Below, in pieces: positions 50,485 through 59,715 of a stretch of DNA of 64,000 nucleotides; the stretch's first letter is position 1, and the number at the start of each line of letters is the position of its first letter. Location of the stretch: positions 5,580,001-5,644,000 of the forward strand of contig OW818685.1 of assembly GCA_942493245.1 (NCBI GenBank), read 5' to 3'. The position numbers and the translations under genes are program-made. This DNA comes from DAOPYU01 sp942493245. Lineage in GTDB: Bacteria > Sumerlaeota > Sumerlaeia > UBA8349. The notes under the pieces were generated by a model that was given only the letters and a program-made list of their open reading frames with translations, was not told the DNA's origin and ran no database searches.

Positions 50485-52347
50485 TTATCTCCGGATTCCG
50501 GTGGCGCCCATGGGGCCGCGAAAAACGGCTTCTCCCTCGGGTGTTGTGCAGGTCAGGCTCATGTAGAGGATTTTGGTCTTCTTCCAGTCAAAACGCGCTC
50601 CCTGTTCATCCACGAAATAACTGGAGTGAAGCGACACCGACTTCCCGGCCTGAATCCTGGGGACTCTCAGAATGTAACCGCTTTCGTGGGGTTTGCAATT
50701 GAGATCCAACTTCACTTTATTCCAGTCAAAGTCATCTTGATTGGTGACCGTAAACACACCATTGCTGAAGACGATTTTGCACTTCAGGGTTATCTCCTGG
50801 GGGACGGATTCCTTCGATTGAGTCGGCTCGGGTGTCGGAGTCGGCGTGGGGAGGGGTGTGGGTGTCGGGGTTGGCAAGGGTGTGGGCGTCGGCGTCGGGG
50901 TCCGTGTGGGCAGGGGTGTCGGCGTCGGGGGTAGAGTCGGCAGAGGCGTTTGTACGGGTACGGGGGGCTGTTTTATTTCCGGCGTTGCCTCCCGGGGTGT
51001 TTCCATGACGGGTTGCGCCGGGGTGGGTGTCGGTTCCGGGTTGACCGGCTCTGCCGCGTCTGAAGGTGTTGCGACCGGAACGGTGTGGCCGGGTACTTTG
51101 GGTTGCTTTTCAGAATCTGTCCCCGTTTTTGTATAAGCGACATAAATGCGGAACAATGTCACAAGGGAGAACAATCCAAAGATCAGGCAGAGGGCGACGC
51201 CCGAGCCGACCTTCCGGGTCCGTGGCGGTTGCCCCGTGGTCGGCGACGCCGCTGCGCTGGCTGGGAGTTCCGGCGGCTGTTGCGATTCTGACGCGAGGGG
51301 GATTTTCCCGGGGCTTTCTCGCGTATCGGAATCGCGCGCGCCCTTTGCCGACTCTGATAGATATTGTTGTCTTGCGGCCGATAATTCGTCCTCCCGTTGT
51401 TTCTCGAGGGCCAGAGAAGCGGGTAAACGTTCTCTCATCCTCCTGATAACCGGCTCGAAATAATCCTGAAGCAATATCCCCAGATATGGACCCAGAAAAA
51501 CCGACCCGACCATCACCAGAGTGTCATTCAGACTGACACCCGAAATGAGGATCACGGAAAGGAGGACGCCGCAGAGCCAGTACACCCAACGGGGAACAGG
51601 GGCCAATCGGATTTCAAACAGTTTCTGGTATTTTTCCGAGATTCGGGCTTCCTCAGCGGCCAGGCGCGCTCTTTTTTCCTGCCCGGCCTGAAATCTCTGA
51701 TAAAGAGTGTCCTCTCTGTCGCGCTTGTCTATCTCGGCGATTGCGCGATCCCCCGCGCATTTTTTTATCGTATCGACCGCTTCCTTCGAATCACACCGGA
51801 ACCAGTCCCGGTTTTCCTTTTTCGCGGACAGAATTGCGTGGACTTCCTGCTCCAGTTGGAACGGGTTTTCGATCAATAATTCATAGTCCACCAGGCAGGA
51901 ATGCAATGACTCGCCCTGATTGATTTCCTCCGCGTGAACTTCAGGGTCTTTTCCCGTGCAGCCGATATTGACAAGCCCGGGCTTCGACTGGCTCGAGATA
52001 ACATAGACCCAGCCCTTGATGCCTTCCGGCCCGGGCGAGTCCTGTATGTAGCCTTCGGCAATAACGCTGCCGCCCGCAAAACGCTTTATCGCGTCGGCCG
52101 CCTCCTGGACACTGCACCGAAACCACTCTCCCTCTTCCTTCTGGGGCGAGAGAAAAAGAAGGACTTCGTGCTCCACCTGATGGGGCGCCTCGGTCAATAA
52201 TTCATATTCGACCCTGTATTGAAGCGGCGCGCCGGCTGGACCGAGCCCCGCCGCGCGGATCTCCGGATCCTGGGTCGAAGAGCCAATCTTGACCCGGCCA
52301 GGCATCGCCTTGTTTGAGATGACATAGACCCAGCCCTTCATGCGCAC
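50485..52347 (-). CDS. Membrane protein with two N-terminal T5orf172/GIY-YIG-like domains
   Basis: 620 residues. Two GIY-YIG-related T5orf172 units are at about 3-90 (GWVYVISNKAMPGRVKIGSS, EHEVLLFLSPQKEEGEWFRC) and 110-205 (GWVYVISSQSKPGLVNIGCT, EQEVHAILSAKKENRDWFRC). A charged helix leads to two hydrophobic helices (WVYWLCGVLLSVILISGVSL, VMVGSVFLGPYLGILLQ) and a later one (GVALCLIFGLFSLVTLFRIYV). Then follow a Pro/Thr-repeat stalk (about 470-520) and a beta-rich C-terminal domain (FSNGVFTVTNQDDFDWNKVKLDL, ending GATGIRR). A nuclease-like domain at the cytoplasmic face joined to an exposed stalk is unusual. Lower GC than the core genes. Function not known. Confidence 0.75.
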   Translation of the reverse strand: MRMKGWVYVISNKAMPGRVKIGSSTQDPEIRAAGLGPAGAPLQYRVEYELLTEAPHQVEHEVLLFLSPQKEEGEWFRCSVQEAADAIKRFAGGSVIAEGYIQDSPGPEGIKGWVYVISSQSKPGLVNIGCTGKDPEVHAEEINQGESLHSCLVDYELLIENPFQLEQEVHAILSAKKENRDWFRCDSKEAVDTIKKCAGDRAIAEIDKRDREDTLYQRFQAGQEKRARLAAEEARISEKYQKLFEIRLAPVPRWVYWLCGVLLSVILISGVSLNDTLVMVGSVFLGPYLGILLQDYFEPVIRRMRERLPASLALEKQREDELSAARQQYLSESAKGARDSDTRESPGKIPLASESQQPPELPASAAASPTTGQPPRTRKVGSGVALCLIFGLFSLVTLFRIYVAYTKTGTDSEKQPKVPGHTVPVATPSDAAEPVNPEPTPTPAQPVMETPREATPEIKQPPVPVQTPLPTLPPTPTPLPTRTPTPTPTPLPTPTPTPLPTPTPTPEPTQSKESVPQEITLKCKIVFSNGVFTVTNQDDFDWNKVKLDLNCKPHESGYILRVPRIQAGKSVSLHSSYFVDEQGARFDWKKTKILYMSLTCTTPEGEAVFRGPMGATGIRR

Positions 52348-52494
52348 ACCCTTCCCCAGAATTTACCCGCATCCGATCATACCTGAAACCCATCCGGATA
52401 CAAGAAAAATAACCCGGTCGATCTCTGGGGGGGGGGCATCTTGAAAGTGTTTCCGCTCGTGCGGTATCGAGACGCCCGGATGCTCGTACGGGAA
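52348..52494. other. Intergenic region with a G10 tract
   Basis: Ten consecutive G residues at 52427-52436 upstream (minus strand) of the GIY-YIG-like gene. No gene is seen between 52348 and 52755. Confidence 0.5.
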
Positions 52495-52700
52495 AAGCCT
52501 GAAAGGCTTGCACATACGGCAGCCCAGGGCAGAGCGCAGCGCCGCCCTGGGAAAGGACGTCCCCCTCGATCCAACCCTGAAAGGGTTGAACAAAGACGGG
52601 GAGTTCACGGGATTATGTTGTGCCCATTCAGGGGACGGGAGAAAAAACAACCGAATACCCGGAGCGACGATACGCTCGGCCCCGGGTTGTTATCCCGTCC
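52495..52700. repeat. Cluster of palindromic REP-like repeats
   Basis: Palindromes AAGCCTGAAAGGCTT (52495-52509) and AACCCTGAAAGGGTT (52573-52587) share the centre CTGAAAG. A third pair is CCCAGGGC...GCCCTGGG (52523-52551), and a larger inverted pair is GGACGGGA...TCCCGTCC (52634-52700). The AGGGCTGAAAGCCC pair in 10631-10693 has the same centre, which suggests one dispersed family. Confidence 0.7.
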
Positions 52701-52755
52701 CTTCTTTGTTCTTTCCAAGACGCGGGCCGGAGTGTCTACTTCTGGACAGGAGGTT

Positions 52756-55700
52756 TCAGGAGTTTCTTCTCAGGCGGTTATATTCGGCCCGGCTGGCTTT
52801 GACTTCTTCGTGGCGTTGTAGTGACTCAAGGGCGCGGATCTTGATGGAGAGCGCTTCCGCCCGGGGTTCACCGAGGATTTCTTTTGGACCGGAGTCGCGA
52901 TGCCCGTTGGATTTTCTGAGGTTCTCAATATCCTGGTCCACTTCGATCTGAAGAAGCCGGAGCGCTTCGTCGCAGGATTTGATCGCCTCCTCGTATTCCT
53001 GGCGCTGACACAGGAGGTTGCCCTTTCGTGTCCAAACGTCCCATACCCCGGGTTCTATCTCGATCACTCGGTTATAACATTTGAGCGCTTCCTCCTGTTC
53101 CCCTCTACGCTCGTGAAGGGATCCCTTCCAAGTCAAAGCGTTTATGTTCGTTGGGTCAACTTTTACCGCTCGATCAAAACAATCGAATGCTTCTTTATAT
53201 TTCTGACCGCGAATGTTGATAAAACCGACATGAATCAACGCCTCCACATTGTCTGGGTCCAGTTGAAGGGCCTTTTCGAAACAGGCATCTGCTTCCTTGT
53301 ATCGGGACGAGTTGATGATACGTATCGAGTCTCCCTTTCGAACGAGTGCATCCACATTGTCCGGGTCAAAAAGCAGAGCAACCTCATAATTGGCTTTGTC
53401 TTTCATAATTCTCCGAGCCAGCGCCACATTTTGACTCCCGGATTCCAGCGTGGCCGTGGTGGGTACCGTCTTTCCGCGCAGCAGTTGTACTGGCCCGAGG
53501 AGGCCCGACTCGATGAGGGGGGTGTCGGCGGTGAGTTTTCGGATGTTGGTGCGGGTGAGGCGCTGTTCGGCGGGCAGGGAGGCGTCGCCGATGATGCGGT
53601 TGGGCCAGAAGTTGACCACCTCGACATCGAGTTTGTTGACACCTGATTTTGAGGCGCGGGTGATCTCGATTCGGAACGGAGGCGCCCAGAGAATGCCGAG
53701 GGGTTGGCCGTTCAGGCGCACCTCCGCCAGCTCGCGCAGGTTCCCCAGGTCGAGCCAGAGGCTACCGGAGGTGTCCCCGTCTTTCAACTCGAACTCCGCA
53801 CGGTAGGCGGCTGTCCCCGAATAATATTTAACTCCCGGTTCCGGGCGTTGTGTCCAACTGACGAGCGCGTCGAAGGGGACGGATTCCGTCGGACCGCCCC
53901 ACTTCGGGTCGAAGGAGACGCTCCACGGGCCGGGAATTTCCCGAACCAGATCGAAGACGGGGAAGTTGGCGCGGGAGCGCGGAGGCGTGGGAACAGTCGC
54001 GGGGACGCCGACGGTCTGAGGCGCAGGGGGACGGAAAACGACGAAGAGAGAACCGCAGGGGTTAAACGAAAGGGGGACGCGTGTCACCTTTTCCTCGGGA
54101 TAATACTCGTTGGCCACGCGCCGCTCTCCCGTCACGGGGTCCCACAATTCGGCCATCTTGCCCGTGATGCGGAAGATGCATTCGACGGCCTCCGGGCGCT
54201 TGTTGCGATTCGTGACGAAGTAGATGTCCGTTTCGCCCGCGCGGCGGTGGAGGTAGTCGAGAGTCGTGTCCGCCTGCCCACCGAGGAAGAGGAAGTCGGG
54301 TGGCACTCCGTCTGCGATCAGGACTTCGCGCGCGGTCATCCCCTGGACGACATGGCCCCGACCTACCTTGCGATTTTCCCGAGTCACCAGTTTCGGGGCC
54401 TCTCCCCACAGTTCCAGGGCGATTCGCTCCGCGTCCGCATCGCAGCCGGGGTACCCCGTGAGGCTTCCGGTTCCGGCTGGCCTCGGGCCGATAACCGTCG
54501 CGCCATCGGCCACCAGTTGGCGGATTTTCTCAAGAACGGGGAGGGGAAGCGAGAGGCTGGATCGCGAGGACGGCAGGGCCAACGCGCGGTAACTCATGCC
54601 GTCGGGAAGCGTGAGGCGGCCGTCGCGCACGGAGAGGCGCGTGAGGATTGCCTCTTCGGTGATCACGTCGTAGTCGAAACCGGGCAGAACGCGCGCGGGG
54701 TCGGATTTCTTGAGTTGCGCGAAGTTCGGCACGTGATCGCCGTAGTAGTAGCACACATCGGCCACGAAGAGGCCCTGCTGCAGGAGGAACTGACAGCGGT
54801 TGATGTAGTCGAAGAACGGCTTGGACTTGCTCCACCACGTCACGTTCGGGTTGAGGTGCGTCCCGGCGAAGTACTGCTGTCCGGGTGTCCCCATTTCCTT
54901 CGGCGAGCAGACGAACGCGTGCCACACAAGGAGGTTCAGCCCCTCGCAGGCCGCCTGGTCGAACGACGGCTTGAGGTTGTCCCACAGCGTTTCCTGCCAG
55001 TGCGGGCCGATGGTGGTGAACCCCTCCGCCGCCACGAGCGCGCGGCCGTAGGTGTGCGCCGCCGACGCGGGTTGCTTGACGAAAAAGCGGTTCTCGTCTC
55101 CCACGCGGTGGCGCCACGACCAGGCCCAGAACTCCGACATGGGCACGTCGTTGTAGCCGAGGCAGCGCTGCGCGTCGATCGGCGAGGCGTGCGGTCCGCC
55201 CGACTCGGGGTGGATCTGCATGCCGTGGCGGCGCGCTCCGTCTCGGAACAGGCGGTAGTGGTTCTCGATCGCCAGGTCGCCGAGCGTCTTGCGGTAGTCG
55301 TTCAGGAAGCGGTTGCTCTCCATGCGGCTGTTGACAATGCGCCCGGCCAGCACGGGAAGCCAGGGGAGGAAGTCGTAACCGCGCAGTTTCTGAAACGCCT
55401 CGCGCAGGGTGGGCGTCCAGTTGACCGCCTCGACCTCCCAACTGTCCGTGTGGAGGTACTTGAGCGTCTTGCCCGCGAGGGGGCCCGCGTCGGCGATAAG
55501 CGGCTCGACCACCGCGTCCCAGTAGCGCTGAAACGCGCCTGCGTCCAGCACGTCGAGCGCGAAGCCGGTCCAGCCCTCACTCGACGTCGAGACCTTCGAG
55601 TGATCGCCGATGGTGCAGCCGAAGCGCAGGATTTCCCACTCGCCCTCGGGCGCGTCCCAGCGAAGTGTGCCATCCGGCGAGAGTTTGCCGGTCAGGTCCA

Positions 55701-56511
55701 CCCCGGCGTTGGCGCGCGTGTGTTCTTCGCCCGGTTCGGCGTAGGACTCCTGGAACAGGGGTGTCGTGTCCGGCGCGGAGAAATTCAGCGTCTTGTACAT
55801 CGCCTTGTACTCGAAATTCTCAATCGGACGGGTCTTCTTCGTGCGGTCCACCTTCACGCGATACGCCACCACGAACAGGTCGCGGTAATACCCATCGCGC
55901 GATTGAGGGACAGGCAGAGCCGCTTCAACTTTGGCCGGCCCGGTCACGCGCGTCTCGGACCAGGTGAGCTTCTTCGCCGCGTCGTCCGCCGTCACCATCG
56001 GCCCGCCCAGGTTCCACCCGCTCTGGATGTTGAGGCTCATCTCAAGCCCCAGCCGGTCGGCCTCGCGCAGGGTGTGCTTGAAGAGTTCGCGCCACTCGGG
56101 CGTGAAAAACGTGGGACCATGCGGGGCGCGGTCGTTGCCGTCCTGACTCGATCCGTCCGCGTCGCAGATGAGCGCGCCGCCGAACCCCTTGGCCTTCATT
56201 TCTTCGAGGTCGCGCGTGATTGCCTCGGCCGTGGCGTTGCCGTTGAGCCACCACCAGTAGGCGCGCAGCCGCGCATCGCGCGGGGGATTCTCCCACCCCT
56301 GCGCCAGCGGGTCGAGGGGAACCGCCACCAGCCCGGCGGGTGAGGCGGGTGGGACGGATAGGACAGATTGGACGGATGGGGCGGACTGGTTGAACACCCT
56401 GGACAGTGTCCCCATTTTAGTCCCGCTCGTCCACGTGTCACCTGCCCAGCCCCCTCCTGCTCCAAAGAAGGCGGATACCCCTACGATTATGACGAGACAG
56501 ATGGCTTTCAC
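52756..56511 (-). CDS. Secreted GH106-like alpha-L-rhamnosidase fused to a C-terminal TPR domain
   Basis: 1,251 residues. A signal peptide (about 1-23) is followed by the GH106 pattern: RLRAYWWWLNGNATAEAITRDLEEMKAKGFGGALICD, EMSLNIQSGWNLGG, LKYLHTDSWEVEAVNWTPTL, MQIHPESGGPHA and AAEGFTTIGPHW. It ends in the typical C-terminal jelly-roll (GTAAYRAEFEL, DVEVVNFWPNRIIGDA, IESGLLGPVQLL) at about residue 1005. The enzyme removes rhamnose from plant or microbial glycans. From about 1020 a TPR array is attached (ALLFDPDNVDALVRKGD, ALQLDPDNVEALIHVGF, AVKVDPTNINALTWKGS, VIEIEPGVWDVWTRKGN). The TPR part is lower in GC and not part of the family, so the gene appears chimeric. Confidence 0.88.
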   Translation of the reverse strand: MKAICLVIIVGVSAFFGAGGGWAGDTWTSGTKMGTLSRVFNQSAPSVQSVLSVPPASPAGLVAVPLDPLAQGWENPPRDARLRAYWWWLNGNATAEAITRDLEEMKAKGFGGALICDADGSSQDGNDRAPHGPTFFTPEWRELFKHTLREADRLGLEMSLNIQSGWNLGGPMVTADDAAKKLTWSETRVTGPAKVEAALPVPQSRDGYYRDLFVVAYRVKVDRTKKTRPIENFEYKAMYKTLNFSAPDTTPLFQESYAEPGEEHTRANAGVDLTGKLSPDGTLRWDAPEGEWEILRFGCTIGDHSKVSTSSEGWTGFALDVLDAGAFQRYWDAVVEPLIADAGPLAGKTLKYLHTDSWEVEAVNWTPTLREAFQKLRGYDFLPWLPVLAGRIVNSRMESNRFLNDYRKTLGDLAIENHYRLFRDGARRHGMQIHPESGGPHASPIDAQRCLGYNDVPMSEFWAWSWRHRVGDENRFFVKQPASAAHTYGRALVAAEGFTTIGPHWQETLWDNLKPSFDQAACEGLNLLVWHAFVCSPKEMGTPGQQYFAGTHLNPNVTWWSKSKPFFDYINRCQFLLQQGLFVADVCYYYGDHVPNFAQLKKSDPARVLPGFDYDVITEEAILTRLSVRDGRLTLPDGMSYRALALPSSRSSLSLPLPVLEKIRQLVADGATVIGPRPAGTGSLTGYPGCDADAERIALELWGEAPKLVTRENRKVGRGHVVQGMTAREVLIADGVPPDFLFLGGQADTTLDYLHRRAGETDIYFVTNRNKRPEAVECIFRITGKMAELWDPVTGERRVANEYYPEEKVTRVPLSFNPCGSLFVVFRPPAPQTVGVPATVPTPPRSRANFPVFDLVREIPGPWSVSFDPKWGGPTESVPFDALVSWTQRPEPGVKYYSGTAAYRAEFELKDGDTSGSLWLDLGNLRELAEVRLNGQPLGILWAPPFRIEITRASKSGVNKLDVEVVNFWPNRIIGDASLPAEQRLTRTNIRKLTADTPLIESGLLGPVQLLRGKTVPTTATLESGSQNVALARRIMKDKANYEVALLFDPDNVDALVRKGDSIRIINSSRYKEADACFEKALQLDPDNVEALIHVGFINIRGQKYKEAFDCFDRAVKVDPTNINALTWKGSLHERRGEQEEALKCYNRVIEIEPGVWDVWTRKGNLLCQRQEYEEAIKSCDEALRLLQIEVDQDIENLRKSNGHRDSGPKEILGEPRAEALSIKIRALESLQRHEEVKASRAEYNRLRRNS

Positions 56512-56539
56512 CCGAAGTTCCTCCCATTGGGGAATTTGT

Positions 56540-56574
56540 TCATTGTCAATTGTCCATTATCAATTATCCATTCT
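56540..56574. repeat. Heptanucleotide repeat array 5
   Basis: Five in-phase 7-mers: TCATTGT, CAATTGT, CCATTAT, CAATTAT, CCATTCT. Directly downstream of folP on the minus strand. Confidence 0.78.
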
Positions 56575-56577
56575 TCC

Positions 56578-57450
56578 TCACCCATTCCCCTTCAACGCGT
56601 CCGCTACCGCCACCGCCCGACGCGTGGCTGCCACGTCGTGGACCCGCACGATGTGCGCTCCGTAGAGTACCGCCGCTGTGGCCGCCGCCAGACTCCCCTC
56701 CAGTCTTTCTTCAACCGGCAGATCGAGCAGCGCGCCGATGAACGACTTGCGCGACAGGCCCAGAAAAAGGGGACACCTCAGATCGCCGAACCGCCGTCCT
56801 GCCCGAATCAGGGACAGGTTGTGTTCGAGCCGCTTTCCGAACCCGACGCCCGGGTCCAGGCAGATCGCCTCGGGCCGGATTCCCGCCCGCTGCGCCGCCG
56901 CGATCCGCTCGCGGAAGAACGCCTCCACCTCCGCCACCACGTCCTCATAGACCGGTGCCTGCTGCATCGTGCGCGGCTCGCCCTGCATGTGCATCAGCAC
57001 CACGCCCGCGCCGGTTCGAGCGGCCAGGGGCGCCATGTCGGGGTCGCCCCGTAGCGCCGTGATGTCGTTCAGAATGCACGCGCCCGCTTCGAGCGCCCGG
57101 CGGCCCACCTCGGCCTTCACCGTGTCCACCGACAGGGGAAGCGCGGGATGCGCCGCGTGGATCGCCTCGACCACGGGCACGACCCGGCGGATCTCTTCCT
57201 CCGTCGAGACTGGGTCGGCCCCCGGTCGCGACGACTCGCCCCCGATGTCGAGCAGGTCGGCCCCTTCGGCGATGAGCGCCTCGGCGTGGCGCAGCGCGCG
57301 GTCGAGCGAATCAAACTGCCCCCCGTCGCTGAACGAGTCCGGCGTCACATTCAAAATCCCCGCAACCAGCGTCCGCCCCCCCCACGGCAGTTCATACCCG
57401 CAGCACCGCCAGACGCGGGGGAAAGAGGGGAGAGGTTTGTCGGTCATCAT
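56578..57450 (-). CDS. folP: Dihydropteroate synthase
   Basis: About 290 residues from ATG 57450, with GAGGA seven bases upstream. It condenses p-aminobenzoate with dihydropterin pyrophosphate in folate synthesis. Signatures: ILNVTPDSFSDGGQF (pterin site), GADLLDIGGESSRPGAD, PLSVDTVKAEV, ILNDITAL, VLMHMQGEPRTMQ, ICLDPGVGFGK, LFLGLSRKSFIG and VRVHDVAATRRAV. All expected substrate residues are present. The sequence upstream of 57450 in this frame has no family match. A heptad array marks its 3' end. Confidence 0.96.
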   Translation of the reverse strand: MMTDKPLPSFPRVWRCCGYELPWGGRTLVAGILNVTPDSFSDGGQFDSLDRALRHAEALIAEGADLLDIGGESSRPGADPVSTEEEIRRVVPVVEAIHAAHPALPLSVDTVKAEVGRRALEAGACILNDITALRGDPDMAPLAARTGAGVVLMHMQGEPRTMQQAPVYEDVVAEVEAFFRERIAAAQRAGIRPEAICLDPGVGFGKRLEHNLSLIRAGRRFGDLRCPLFLGLSRKSFIGALLDLPVEERLEGSLAAATAAVLYGAHIVRVHDVAATRRAVAVADALKGNG

Positions 57451-57487
57451 GTTCATTCCTCTATTCACCGATTTCCAATCTGGTCCG

Positions 57488-59587
57488 TCAGTACCCCCAC
57501 TCGCCGTCACGTGGGAAAATCTGCCGCATAAATAGAAGAGATGGTTTAAAGGGATCTGTCTCTCCCAAGAACAGAGTCCCATTACAGAAAACCCGTCCCC
57601 TCTGGTTTGGATTCAATGCGCATAGTCTCGTGTAACTGATCCCATTACTTGCTGCGATATTGACGAGAGGAAGTTCGTTTCCCATAAGCAGATACTTTTT
57701 TGCCGAAACACAATTCACCTTTGTTCCCTCAATCTGGAGCCGGTAGACATTTCTTATCGAATTAAGGGAGCAATAGGTTGAGAAGACATCCTCTTCATAA
57801 TGCACACGACCGAGAAGATACTTCTTGATTTTGTCCCCTCCAATGTTCTCATGTGTCTCTATTCTAGTCAGAACAATATCACTGAGTTTTGGGGCCACAC
57901 ACCATTCTTCTTTCCCGCGGTAGCGAGATTGCGATCCATTTCTCAGATATTCCTCAAACTCGTCGTGGAACACTGTCTGGATCTGCTTTCCCTGAACAAG
58001 CAGCAACAAGGTCATCTGTGAAGAACCCGCTCCAGAACCTGCTCGCATGTTCATCCATGTTACCAGTAGTAAACTTCCTTTCCTGAGCCATTCCAACTTC
58101 AGATTCTCGACTTTGCAATAGGGATCCCGACCTCCCGTTTCGTACAAATCGGACGCATCCATCAAGATCGGTTCAGGAATATTTTTCAAGATCAGATAAT
58201 AATAGACCTTCCGCTTTTCCCACTCTTCCTTTTCCCCTCGCCGAGTGGAGACAGTCTCCTCTTCCACCTTATACTGGTTGAGATTGATTTGCACCGCTTC
58301 GGTGGAATCCTTGTCAAAACTCCTGCTCGTGAAGAGGGACTTTTTCTCCTTCTTGATTTCCAGGGAGGGTCTTCTTGCCTCCGGTTTCACCTGAAGCAGG
58401 TCCTCGAAATACGCAATTATGCGAGAATTTTTTTTCTTACGGGCCAGATCGAGGAGCGACTGACCTTTGCCCGACTTGTATTGAGGATCGGCTCCGGCTT
58501 TGACCAGGACACTGGCGCAGTCCACCTGTCCCTTCAGGACGGCATACACCAGAGGCAGGGTGGTCCCTTCGTCCCGCGTCTGGATGGCTTGCTTCGCGTT
58601 GTAACCGTTATCCAACAAATACTGGACCGCCGGATGGTTGCCCGCGGCGATGGCGTCGGATAGCAACAGGCGATTGGCGGGATGGGTCGGCGTGAGATCA
58701 GCACCTTTTTTCACCAGAAACCGGAGTACTTCGACCCACGCTTCCGGTTTCTCAGTCTGGCTCAGAGGATTGAAATCGGCCTGGACCGCCTGAGTCAGGA
58801 GCGTTCGTCCTTCTGGACCGGCCTGATCGAGCGAAGCGCCCGCGGAAAGAAAATACTCGGCGATTTCAAGCCGGCGCAGCTTCACTGCGAAATGCAGGGG
58901 CGGCATCCCCAGGATGGCAGTCAGGTCTTTCCCATCTCGTGTGTATTTTTCGTGGAGGTACTGCATGACGTTTCGATTTCCCCGCTCGAAAGCCAGTCGA
59001 AGAATGGCGCGAGTGTTGTCCTCTGTCTGAGGGGCGGCGCCGTGTTCCATCAGGAAACGAACCGCCTCAACATTTCCCTTACAAATAGCCCGGCCCAGGG
59101 GCGACTTTTCCCCGCACGAGAGGTCAAGTGTCGCCCCCTTCTTCAGAAGGTAATCGGCCATCTCCACGTCATTCCGTTCGATTGCGTCCGTGACTGGGGA
59201 ACAATAATAGTCCCCCTCCATCCTGAAAACGGCCGCGTTTTCCACAGCCTTGTTCACATCCGCCCCGCGTTCCACCAGGAAGCGCGCCATGTCGTCGAGG
59301 TCGTGCATACAGGCGAGGAGGAGGAGGGAGCGGTGGAAGGTGTCGGTCGTGTTGACATCCGCCCCCGTCTCCAGAAGCGCCTTTGTCCTTGGGATATCGT
59401 TGTTTAGAACGGCCAGGGTGATTGTGGTCCACCCGCTCATTTCACGCGCCTGCGCCTCGGCTTTATTCAGATCGCACTCGCCCTCTTTGTATTGCAGAAA
59501 GTCCAGATCCCAGGTGTCCGCCCACACGCCGGGAGCGTGGAAGAGGATGAGTGACACAAGCAGAACCACCCACTTTGAAAATCGCAT
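57488..59587 (-). CDS. Secreted ankyrin-repeat protein
   Basis: About 699 residues from ATG 59587, with AAGGA upstream and a signal peptide (about 1-25, ending VWA). Ankyrin repeats run from about 55 to 395, e.g. LAVLNNDIPRTKALLETGADVNTTD, MARFLVERGADVN, MADYLLKKGATLD, AVRFLMEHGAAPQ, AEYFLSAGASLD and ASVLVKAGADPQYKSGKGQS. A charged linker follows, then a C-terminal beta-rich domain (about 440-640). The final segment (YLLMGNELPLVNIAASNGISYTRLCALNPNQ) has a LysM-like pattern. Longer upstream reading would pass through a palindromic repeat. A protein-binding role in the periplasm is likely. GC is lower than in neighbouring hydrolases. Confidence 0.85.
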   Translation of the reverse strand: MRFSKWVVLLVSLILFHAPGVWADTWDLDFLQYKEGECDLNKAEAQAREMSGWTTITLAVLNNDIPRTKALLETGADVNTTDTFHRSLLLLACMHDLDDMARFLVERGADVNKAVENAAVFRMEGDYYCSPVTDAIERNDVEMADYLLKKGATLDLSCGEKSPLGRAICKGNVEAVRFLMEHGAAPQTEDNTRAILRLAFERGNRNVMQYLHEKYTRDGKDLTAILGMPPLHFAVKLRRLEIAEYFLSAGASLDQAGPEGRTLLTQAVQADFNPLSQTEKPEAWVEVLRFLVKKGADLTPTHPANRLLLSDAIAAGNHPAVQYLLDNGYNAKQAIQTRDEGTTLPLVYAVLKGQVDCASVLVKAGADPQYKSGKGQSLLDLARKKKNSRIIAYFEDLLQVKPEARRPSLEIKKEKKSLFTSRSFDKDSTEAVQINLNQYKVEEETVSTRRGEKEEWEKRKVYYYLILKNIPEPILMDASDLYETGGRDPYCKVENLKLEWLRKGSLLLVTWMNMRAGSGAGSSQMTLLLLVQGKQIQTVFHDEFEEYLRNGSQSRYRGKEEWCVAPKLSDIVLTRIETHENIGGDKIKKYLLGRVHYEEDVFSTYCSLNSIRNVYRLQIEGTKVNCVSAKKYLLMGNELPLVNIAASNGISYTRLCALNPNQRGRVFCNGTLFLGETDPFKPSLLFMRQIFPRDGEWGY

Positions 59588-59623
59588 GACGATTGTTTCC
59601 TTCTTCCCTGTAACCGTTTTATG

Positions 59624-59675
59624 AACCACCAAGACACCAAGATTCAGGTCTTTGTGTCTTGGTGCCTTGGTGGTT
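59624..59675. repeat. Inverted repeat upstream of the ankyrin gene
   Basis: AACCACCAAGACACCAAG (59624-59641) pairs with CTTGGTGCCTTGGTGGTT (59658-59675) with one or two mismatches. It is of the same CCACGAAG/CAAAGACG-type dispersed class as 46181-46506, and falls between the two minus-strand genes. Confidence 0.7.
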
Positions 59676-59715
59676 ATCTCCCCATAGTCTTGCATTTTCA
59701 AAGAAATTCCTGTCC

